DNA from: Flavobacteriales bacterium
GTDB lineage: Bacteria; Bacteroidota; Bacteroidia; Flavobacteriales; Flavobacteriaceae
Assembly (NCBI GenBank): GCA_027003085.1
Contig: JALWYR010000112.1
Span: forward strand, 1 to 19,566
Direction of reading: 5' to 3'
DNA length: 19,566 nucleotides
A program made the translations under genes and the position numbers. This document shows, in pieces, positions 14,155-19,566 of the stretch (positions within the stretch are counted from its first letter, which is position 1; each line of letters starts with the position of its first letter). A model generated the notes under the pieces. It was not told the DNA's origin, did not search any database, and saw only the letters and a program-made list of their open reading frames with translations.

Positions 14155-14877
14155 ATGTTTGCAATTGTAGAGATAGCAGGGCAACAATTCAAGGTGAGCA
14201 AAGACCAACGTTTGTATGTTCATCGTTTGCCGCAAGACGAAGGCGCCGAAGTGGTTTTTGACAAGGTGCTTTTGCTTGCCGGTGACGGTCAGGTGAACGT
14301 TGGCGCCCCGGCTATACAGGGTGCGGCCGTCAAGGCCAAAATCCTGCGCCATTTGAAAGGCGACAAAGTGATCGTTTTCAAGAAAAAACGACGTAAAGGC
14401 TACCGCGTAAAACGCGGACATCGACAACTGCTTTCGCAAATCCAAGTGGAAGAAATCGTAACCAAGGGCTACAAACCCGTCAAGCAGGAAGCCAAAAAGG
14501 CCGAACCCAAAAAGGCGGAAACCAAGAAAGCCGAATCCAAAAAAGCCGAACCCGAAAAAGCGGCAGCCGTAAAGGCCGAAAAACCCAAAGCCGCTCCCAA
14601 AAAATCCGCAGCCAAAGCCAAAGCCGATGATTTGAAAAAAATCGAAGGCATCGGGCCCAAGATTGCACAAATTTTGACCGAAGCGGGTATTGACACTTTT
14701 GCCAAATTGGCCCAAGCCAATCCGGACGACATTCGCAACTTGCTAGTGGAAAAAGGCGGCAGGCGCTATGCGATGCACAATCCCGATACCTGGCCCAAGC
14801 AAGCTCAATTGGCGGCTGACGGTAAATGGGACGAGCTTAAAGCTTTGCAAGACCAACTCACAGGTGGTCGCGAATAA
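14155..14877 (+). CDS. rplU: Ribosomal protein bL21 fused to a C-terminal helix-hairpin-helix domain
   Basis: Residues 1-102 are a complete L21 (MFAIVEIAGQQFKV, with KKKRRKGYRVKRGHRQ near the C-terminal rRNA-binding loop). The protein continues to 240 residues, more than twice the usual length. A low-complexity linker rich in Lys, Ala and Glu (103-157) contains four 5-residue repeats KKAEP/T/S. Then comes a helix-hairpin-helix domain with IEGIGPKIAQILTEAGIDTFAKLA (163-186), ending with DTWPKQAQLAADGKWDEL. I recall similar L21 extensions in other Bacteroidota. Helix-hairpin-helix domains usually bind nucleic acid non-specifically; the role on the ribosome is unknown. The start at 14155 is preferred over an ATG at 14151 in another frame. 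rpmA follows after 18 bases. Confidence 0.95.
   Translation: MFAIVEIAGQQFKVSKDQRLYVHRLPQDEGAEVVFDKVLLLAGDGQVNVGAPAIQGAAVKAKILRHLKGDKVIVFKKKRRKGYRVKRGHRQLLSQIQVEEIVTKGYKPVKQEAKKAEPKKAETKKAESKKAEPEKAAAVKAEKPKAAPKKSAAKAKADDLKKIEGIGPKIAQILTEAGIDTFAKLAQANPDDIRNLLVEKGGRRYAMHNPDTWPKQAQLAADGKWDELKALQDQLTGGRE
14494..14553 (+). repeat. In-frame 15-base tandem repeat in the rplU linker
   Basis: Four consecutive 5-codon units encode KKAEP, KKAET, KKAES and KKAEP. The units vary at synonymous positions (aaaaag, aagaaa, aaaaaa for Lys-Lys), suggesting an old repeat held at the protein level rather than recent slippage. Confidence 0.8.
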
Positions 14878-14895
14878 TTCGAAAATCAAACGATT

Positions 14896-15159
14896 ATGGC
14901 ACATAAGAAAGGTGTAGGTAGTTCCAAGAACGGACGCGAGTCGGAAAGCAAACGGCTGGGCGTCAAGATTTACGGCGGGCAAAAAGCCATTGCCGGAAAC
15001 ATTATCGTGCGTCAGCGCGGCACCAAATTTCATCCGGGCAAAAACACCTATATGGGCAAGGATCATACGATTCATGCAGCCATCGATGGCATAGTCCGGT
15101 TCGAAACCAAACGGGGCGGACGAAAATATATTCATATCGTTCCGCAAACCGAGGCTTAA
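14896..15159 (+). CDS. rpmA: Large-subunit ribosomal protein bL27
   Basis: 87 residues, normal length. The N-terminus AHKKGVGSSKNGRESESKRLGVK reaches toward the peptidyl transferase centre; no cleavable N-terminal extension as in Firmicutes is present. GNIIVRQRGTKFHPGKN and MGKDHTIHAAIDGIV complete the family signature. It is co-transcribed with rplU (18-base gap) and followed by a strong terminator. Confidence 0.97.
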   Translation: MAHKKGVGSSKNGRESESKRLGVKIYGGQKAIAGNIIVRQRGTKFHPGKNTYMGKDHTIHAAIDGIVRFETKRGGRKYIHIVPQTEA

Positions 15160-15184
15160 ACGAAAATAGGCATCCGGAATATGG

Positions 15185-15211
15185 CCGCTCCCGGAAGGGG
15201 GCGGTTTTTTT
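15185..15211 (+). terminator. Intrinsic terminator of rplU-rpmA
   Basis: CCGCTCCC (15185-15192) pairs with GGGGGCGG (15197-15204) with one G-T wobble and a GGAA loop, followed by seven T residues. It begins 25 bases after the rpmA stop. Confidence 0.9.
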
Positions 15212-15245
15212 GTGGACTAAAACGCAAAAAGCACATCCCATTCAA

Positions 15246-15253
15246 TACATTTG
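15246..15253 (+). promoter_or_regulatory. Orphan -7 element after rpmA
   Basis: TACATTTG matches TAnnTTTG exactly, but no TTTG lies 19 bases upstream and no gene follows on the plus strand. The only start downstream opens a 12-codon frame (15279-15317). Confidence 0.3.
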
Positions 15254-15333
15254 CAGCATAACTTATTTCGTTAAAATTATGATGATTATTATACCAAAAT
15301 TTGATATTCATCCATAAATCCGGTATCCGACAA

Positions 15334-16959
15334 CTAAAAAAACCGGGGGCTCATGATTTTTCTATCATCAACACCATCCAACACATCCCTTTTACTTTTA
15401 GGATACTTTACCTTAAAACTGAAAATGATTTTACGGGTTTCCAAAGGTTTTAAATGTAACTTCCAAGTTAATTGACCACTGATATTATCAACAACCGCTC
15501 CGGCCAAATCTACGGGTATTACTTTAATATCATTATCGCCGGCAACCGGAAGCTGATCACGCAATTCTATTTCCTGAGCAATATTCTTGTTATTTTGAAC
15601 AACAATTTCATAGGTTAATTCTTTTAGCAAATAAAGCCCGATTATTTTTTCCTTATTACGGCTTTTCATCTTGCGCCTATATACATAAAAAGATTTATCC
15701 CTACCTAACGATATATTCAATGTATCTCCTATCTGTCGTGTATCAAGCATGGATGTTCCTTGAAAAGTTTGATTGTAGAATAAATCCATTTTTCCATCCA
15801 TCAAACCCATTTGTCGCCAATGCGGCAATTTAGCAATAAGAAAAGCTCCTTGCTTTACCTTGGGTATGGATAAAGAAAAATATTCTACTTTGGGATGGAA
15901 AATTTTAACATCTATCATATGAGGAACGGCATCGGAAGGAATATCTTGCAAGGCCTCCACTTCAAACTTGGTATTGATATCATCTACCTTTATTACATTG
16001 TACTTCACACCACTTTTTATTACGGAATCTTTTATTGCCGTATTGGTCGATTCCAACGCGATGCCTCGTGCATCGGTATTTAACAATCCTTCCGAATAAT
16101 CATCATATACATAATCGCTGAGAACCCATGTTTTGAGTTTAGGTAAATCCAGATTGTCGTTGGTGTTCAGAATAGCCAAAGTTAATTTTTGTTGATTCCA
16201 ATCATTTCCCGTATTATTATAAATTTGGGCCTGATAGTGAAATTCCAAGGTGGCATTATTTTCGGTGGCATAAATGGCATAATACGGTTGCCATTGGGCC
16301 TGGCCCACGCTATATCGTAAGTAAATTGTGGTATCAACAGGTGCTTGTGCAACAACAACGGCTTTGATTATGGTATTACGTTTTTTTAATTTGTTTTCAA
16401 GTTTGTTTTTTTCTTCCCGTATGATTTTTAAGCGCTCTTGAATCCGTTTTATTTGTCTTTGAATATTATAAATTTTCAAATGAATGGATTCGATTTTTCT
16501 TTGGAAATAGTCCGCACGGGTATTCAATTGATTTACCGTTGCCAAAGTATTGGCTTTAAGTTCCATATTTTTCTTTAAAAATAAAATTTGGTTATTGAGT
16601 GAACTTACTCTAATATTTAGCAATTCCAAAGAATCCTTATTTTGAACATATCTCTTTTGGATGTTTTTCCACTCGGGAAAGTTTTTGAATTTTACAGGAA
16701 CTTTTTCTATTCCGATATTGTACATTTTTACCCCTTGGGGTAAACTGATTTGCAAACCCCGATTATTGATATATCCGGAAATACCTTTAAAAATTAAGGT
16801 GGATTTCCCGGCAGGCAAATGTACGGCTGCTTCGCGAATAATTTCGGCACTATTCATATATACCGTAACTTTTGAAATTTTGTGAGAAACCTCGATTTCC
16901 TGAGCATATATACTCCACATCATTAGTCCGGTGAAGATTGTAAGTAATAATTTTTTCAT
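15334..16959 (-). CDS. DUF4139 / DUF4140 domain protein (mucoidy inhibitor MuiA-like), exported
   Basis: A 541-residue protein with a signal peptide (MKKLLLTIFTGLMMWSIYAQ, cleavage near residue 19-20). An N-terminal DUF4140 domain follows, with KISKVTVYMNSAEIIREAAVHLPAGKS seen in pieces at 28-54. A long coiled coil (about 100-195, many Lys/Glu heptads) comes next, and then the beta-rich DUF4139 domain from about 205, recognisable by YSVGQAQWQPYYAIYA and YNNTGNDWNQQKLTLAILN. The family is widespread in Bacteroidota and some Proteobacteria (MuiA naming) but has no established biochemical function; an envelope location is inferred from the signal peptide. The gene is clearly more AT-rich than its neighbours: the line 15361-15420 has 20 G/C of 60, against 31 of 60 in fbp at 4321-4380. 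This is consistent with a separate origin. It stands alone, opposite in direction to rpmA. Confidence 0.85.
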   Translation of the reverse strand: MKKLLLTIFTGLMMWSIYAQEIEVSHKISKVTVYMNSAEIIREAAVHLPAGKSTLIFKGISGYINNRGLQISLPQGVKMYNIGIEKVPVKFKNFPEWKNIQKRYVQNKDSLELLNIRVSSLNNQILFLKKNMELKANTLATVNQLNTRADYFQRKIESIHLKIYNIQRQIKRIQERLKIIREEKNKLENKLKKRNTIIKAVVVAQAPVDTTIYLRYSVGQAQWQPYYAIYATENNATLEFHYQAQIYNNTGNDWNQQKLTLAILNTNDNLDLPKLKTWVLSDYVYDDYSEGLLNTDARGIALESTNTAIKDSVIKSGVKYNVIKVDDINTKFEVEALQDIPSDAVPHMIDVKIFHPKVEYFSLSIPKVKQGAFLIAKLPHWRQMGLMDGKMDLFYNQTFQGTSMLDTRQIGDTLNISLGRDKSFYVYRRKMKSRNKEKIIGLYLLKELTYEIVVQNNKNIAQEIELRDQLPVAGDNDIKVIPVDLAGAVVDNISGQLTWKLHLKPLETRKIIFSFKVKYPKSKRDVLDGVDDRKIMSPRFF

Positions 16960-17024
16960 AACCGTTTGTTTTTGGGGGGTTAATAAAGTAAAGTGTTATG
17001 ATTAAATATTTTTACATCCATATG

Positions 17025-17032
17025 CAAATATA
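17025..17032 (-). promoter_or_regulatory. Bacteroidota-type -7 element for the DUF4139 gene
   Basis: The minus strand reads TATATTTG, a perfect TAnnTTTG box, 65 bases upstream of the start codon. Transcription would begin near 17018, leaving a leader of about 58 AT-rich bases. No clear TTTG is seen 19 bases further upstream. Confidence 0.45.
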
Positions 17033-17160
17033 ATTAATGAAAATTTTTTATTTGCATTAGTGCCTCTAAAACTTTCGGTCGATTATTTTCCCGTAGAAAA
17101 TACACGATAAGGTATTTATTAATAAACTTTTTTGACAAAAACATTGGTGTATTTATGAAA

Positions 17161-17440
17161 AATCTGCGCCAGCGGGCAAAGCGGTATCCTTGCGCAGCAG
17201 CCGGCGTGCTTTTTGTGCCGGCGGCGGGGGCTCGCAGCGCAAGAGACCACGGCGCCGGGCTAACAAAAACCGCCGGATGCAAACAAGATAAGAGCGGAGC
17301 ACGCGACGGCGCCTGGGCGTTGCAGCAAGCATAAAATATGCACACCAAGTTTTGTTCTTTTTGCCGATTACGGCATTGACAATCCTTGTCATAGCTACGG
17401 CTATGCCTTCGGATTGCCGGCTTTGGTCTCGACAAAAATA
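17161..17440. repeat. Hairpin-dense GC-rich element, probable interspersed repeat
   Basis: Nested inverted repeats fill this stretch. CTTGCGC (17189-17195) pairs with GCGCAAG (17237-17243), enclosing GCCGGC (17200-17205) and GCCGGC (17217-17222) around a T-rich loop. GCAT-AAAAT-ATGC lies at 17329-17341. CAATCC (17380-17385) pairs with GGATTG (17411-17416), enclosing CATAGC-TACG-GCTATG (17390-17405). The last hairpin has a C(UACG)G tetraloop on the plus-strand RNA. Composition changes sharply at the left edge. The octamer GACAAAAA occurs at 17134-17141 and at 17431-17438, which might be a target duplication. No transposase or reverse transcriptase is present. Confidence 0.5.
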
Positions 17441-17478
17441 ACTGCAACTTTTCCGACATTTTACACTTGGTGCAACGC

Positions 17479-17546
17479 CGTGAACGCCGGCGGGTGCGAA
17501 AGCGCTCCGTCGTCTTGAAGCAACCGCCGATGCGTGAACGCAGGCG
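17479..17546. repeat. Direct repeat pair CGTGAACGCNGGCG
   Basis: CGTGAACGCCGGCG (17479-17492) and CGTGAACGCAGGCG (17533-17546) differ at one base of 14 and lie 54 bases apart. The second copy contains a GCGT-GA-ACGC dyad and runs into the palindrome after the receptor stop codon. Confidence 0.5.
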
Positions 17547-17556
17547 CCGGGGCGCC
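17543..17556. repeat. GGCGCC-GG-GGCGCC palindrome abutting the receptor stop codon
   Basis: Two self-complementary GGCGCC hexamers separated by two bases lie immediately 3' of the minus-strand TAG stop (17557-17559). The position suggests mRNA 3'-end stabilisation or termination, but there is no T-run on the minus strand after it. Confidence 0.45.
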
Positions 17557-19566
17557 CTAAAACTTAAAGGAAAATCCGATGGAGGGGATAATGGGGAACA
17601 GACTCATTTTGTAAACGCCCGGGTCGTGGTCGCCGGTTATGGGGTGGTACTCCGAAATGAAGTAAAAAAACGGGTTGTGGCGGTTGTAGGCATTAAACAC
17701 GCTGATATTCCAATTATATTCGGCCTTCCGTTTTTTGATATGATAATCCAAACCCAAATCCAGGCGGTGATAAGCTTCCATCCGGTAGCGGTTGCGGTCG
17801 CTGTACACCGATACCATAGCCAAGCCACCAGTCCGGTCGTCGCCGGGGAAAATATCTTCGGGTAGCACCATTTGACCCACCGGTAAGGTAACCGGAAGTC
17901 CCGAACTGTAATTCCAGGCAAAGGAAAAACGTAATTTGGGCGAAATTTTGTAAACACCCACAATGTCCAATACGTGGCGGCGGTCGTAGCGGAAGGGGAA
18001 TGGGCGCCCTTGGTTCAGGTTGGCAAATTGCCGGTCGGAGCGGGCCCAGGTGTAGGCGATCCAACCGGTGAGCCGGCCCGTGCGTTTGCGCAGCATCCAT
18101 TCGATGCCATAGGCCGTGCCCGTGCCGCGGGTTTCCACCAATTTATCCCAATCGCTGATGGCTGTGTTGAGATAAGACGCGCCCGGTTTGTAATGTATCA
18201 GGTCGTCCATGTGTTTGTAATAGACTTCTACCGATGCTTCCCAGCGTCCGTCGGCTTGGGTATGGGCCGCACCGACGGCGGCAATCCAAGCGCGTGAAGG
18301 TGGTACACTGTCGATGGAAGGCATCCACAAATCGATGGGCATACCTGCGCCCGAAGAGGTGAGCAAGTGAACGCCTTGCTGCATACGCGAATAAGATGCC
18401 TTGACCGAAGTGTTGCCGGTGATCATATAATTGACCGAAATCCGCGGTTCGGGGCTAATATAATGCCGGCCCGGAAGGATGTAGTCCGAAAGCCGGAAAC
18501 CCAAGCGGGTTTTCAGTCGCCGGGTCCAGCTTTTTTTCCATTCGCCGTAGAGGAAGCCGTCCACAGCCCTGATGCGGTAGTTGCCCCATTGTATGCTTTG
18601 ATTTACTTCGGCATCGGTAAAATCCAATGCTCCGGGGCGGAAGGTGTGATGGGTAATACCGGCGCCCAGAAAAAATTTGCTTTCGGGCTTGGCGGTATAT
18701 TGCCAATGGCTCTTAAAGGCCAAATCGCGGATACCCGAATAATAACGCCAATCGAAAATCAATTCGTTGTCATCCCAAGTCCGGAAGCGGTTCATTAGCC
18801 GGTAGCGGGTATAGGAAAAAATTTGGCTACTGAACCATTTACCCGTCCATTGGCGGTCCCAACGCAAGGCCGCCATATGATTACCCCAACCGGTACGCAT
18901 TTTTTCCTTTTCATCGTTTGCGTGAAAAGAAACCGAAACCGCATCGTCGCCATAGTACCAGCTGAGTGAAAGTTGGTCGCGGTCGGTGAGTTTATGATTG
19001 ATTTTCAGGTTAAGGTCATAAAAGGTGTAACCGGCGCTGGTCTCACCTTCCGAAGCGATATAAGAGATGGAACGCGTAATCAGGTCGTAGGGCATCCGGC
19101 GTGCGGATACGCTGATGGCCGTGCGGTCGCGAACCAAAGGACCTTCGGTGCCGATTTTCCAACTGAGCAGGCCGATGGTTCCGTAGGTTTTCCAATGCCG
19201 TTTGTTGCCGTCGCGCATACGCACATCCAGCACCGACGACAAGCGATCGCCGAATCGGGCCGGAAAATCGCCTTTGTAAATATCAACCTTGTTGATGGCA
19301 TCGGGGTTGAAGGTGGACACAAAACCGCCCAAGTGATTGATGTAGTAGAGCGGAACGTCGTCCAGGAGGTAAAGGTTTTGGTCGGCACTTCCGCCGCGAA
19401 CAAAAATACCGCTCATACCTTCACTGCCCGGTTGAATACCCGGAAGTTTTTGCAACACCTTGATGGGGTCGGGTTCGGAGAGGATGACCGGAACGGCTTG
19501 CAGTTCGGATGCGTTGAGTGATATTTTACTCATTTCGGCCCGGCGTTCCTGATGGGTGGCGCCCTG
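17557..19566 (-). CDS. TonB-dependent receptor (5' partial, cut by the right edge)
   Basis: 669 residues are visible and the frame stays open to the window edge; an internal Met at 19533 is not the real start. The first visible part is the linker into the plug (RRAEMSKISLNASELQAVPV), then the plug itself: DPIKVLQKLPGIQPGSEGMSGIFVRGG seen in pieces, LYLLDDVPLYYINHLGGFVSTFNPDAINKVDIYKGDFPARFGDRLSSVLDV again in pieces. The barrel continues to the C-terminal IPSIGFSFKF with terminal Phe. The SAEMSxIxL-type linker and the plug sequence are typical of Bacteroidota receptors with an N-terminal carboxypeptidase-like domain, which would lie beyond the edge. The substrate is unknown; it is not a SusC type by motif, and no SusD follows. 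It is unrelated in detail to the receptor at 1506-3950. The stop is TAG, followed directly by a palindrome. Confidence 0.88.
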   Translation of the reverse strand, partial: QGATHQERRAEMSKISLNASELQAVPVILSEPDPIKVLQKLPGIQPGSEGMSGIFVRGGSADQNLYLLDDVPLYYINHLGGFVSTFNPDAINKVDIYKGDFPARFGDRLSSVLDVRMRDGNKRHWKTYGTIGLLSWKIGTEGPLVRDRTAISVSARRMPYDLITRSISYIASEGETSAGYTFYDLNLKINHKLTDRDQLSLSWYYGDDAVSVSFHANDEKEKMRTGWGNHMAALRWDRQWTGKWFSSQIFSYTRYRLMNRFRTWDDNELIFDWRYYSGIRDLAFKSHWQYTAKPESKFFLGAGITHHTFRPGALDFTDAEVNQSIQWGNYRIRAVDGFLYGEWKKSWTRRLKTRLGFRLSDYILPGRHYISPEPRISVNYMITGNTSVKASYSRMQQGVHLLTSSGAGMPIDLWMPSIDSVPPSRAWIAAVGAAHTQADGRWEASVEVYYKHMDDLIHYKPGASYLNTAISDWDKLVETRGTGTAYGIEWMLRKRTGRLTGWIAYTWARSDRQFANLNQGRPFPFRYDRRHVLDIVGVYKISPKLRFSFAWNYSSGLPVTLPVGQMVLPEDIFPGDDRTGGLAMVSVYSDRNRYRMEAYHRLDLGLDYHIKKRKAEYNWNISVFNAYNRHNPFFYFISEYHPITGDHDPGVYKMSLFPIIPSIGFSFKF

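Larger units (their letters stand above)
16960..17556. other. Gene-free stretch between DUF4139 gene and second TonB receptor
   Basis: A 597-base interval in two parts. 16960-17160 is AT-rich and contains the likely promoter of the DUF4139 gene. 17161-17556 is abruptly GC-rich, dense in inverted repeats, and has no convincing coding content. The minus-strand frame 17459-17034 crosses both compositional halves and has no recognisable domain, so it is not called as a gene. Confidence 0.7.

Noticed and set aside
17134..17438. Group II intron or retron
   Set aside because: No reverse transcriptase, no domain V-like hairpin with the AGC...bulge pattern, and no msr/msd arrangement could be recognised.
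17034..17459. 141-residue minus-strand frame (MSEKLQLFLSRPKPAIRR start)
   Set aside because: It crosses from the hairpin element into AT-rich DNA with an abrupt change in residue composition and overlaps the predicted DUF4139 promoter; treated as a chance frame through a repeat, not a gene.

Overview
The window looks like a piece of a Bacteroidota chromosome. The evidence is: two type IX secretion proteins (a PorZ-like propeller and a PorP/SprF protein); two TonB-dependent receptors (the complete one has a carboxypeptidase-like N-terminal domain); the DUF4295 small protein between rpmG and ftsY; an L21 ribosomal protein with a helix-hairpin-helix tail; promoters of the TAnnTTTG (-7) type; and starts without Shine-Dalgarno sequences. 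No rRNA, tRNA, CRISPR array, insertion sequence or phage gene was seen.

Layout. (1) 3-5634, plus strand: a tightly packed run of porZ-like (5' cut by the window edge), recO, a haem/haemoglobin-type TonB receptor, fbp and ung, with gaps or overlaps of 7, -4, 11 and -1 bases, so probably one operon. (2) 5635-6062: a 428-base gene-free, purine-rich, GC-rich stretch between convergent genes, holding degenerate hairpin repeats with a 115-base period. (3) 9427-6063, minus strand: a YfhO-type membrane protein and a family 2 glycosyltransferase overlapping by 34 bases, probably an envelope-glycan pair. (4) 9640-11303, plus: a class III aminotransferase overlapped by an Smr-domain protein. (5) 11409-13068, plus: rpmB, rpmG, DUF4295 protein, a terminator, then ftsY. 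(6) 13118-14089: a PorP/SprF outer-membrane protein. (7) 14155-15159: rplU (fused) and rpmA, from a good promoter bracketed by a perfect 10-base inverted repeat, closed by a strong terminator. (8) 15213-17160: an AT-rich block with a DUF4139/DUF4140 protein on the minus strand. (9) 17161-17556: a GC-rich, hairpin-dense, gene-free stretch that looks like an interspersed repeat element. (10) 17557-19566, minus: a second TonB receptor cut by the right edge.

Most genes are housekeeping (DNA repair by RecO and Ung, gluconeogenesis by Fbp, ribosome and SRP receptor) mixed with envelope functions (T9SS, nutrient uptake, glycan modification). No new multi-gene defence or biosynthetic system is evident. 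The least-explained signals are the two non-coding repeat-like stretches, the inverted repeat around the rplU promoter, and the compositionally distinct DUF4139 block.
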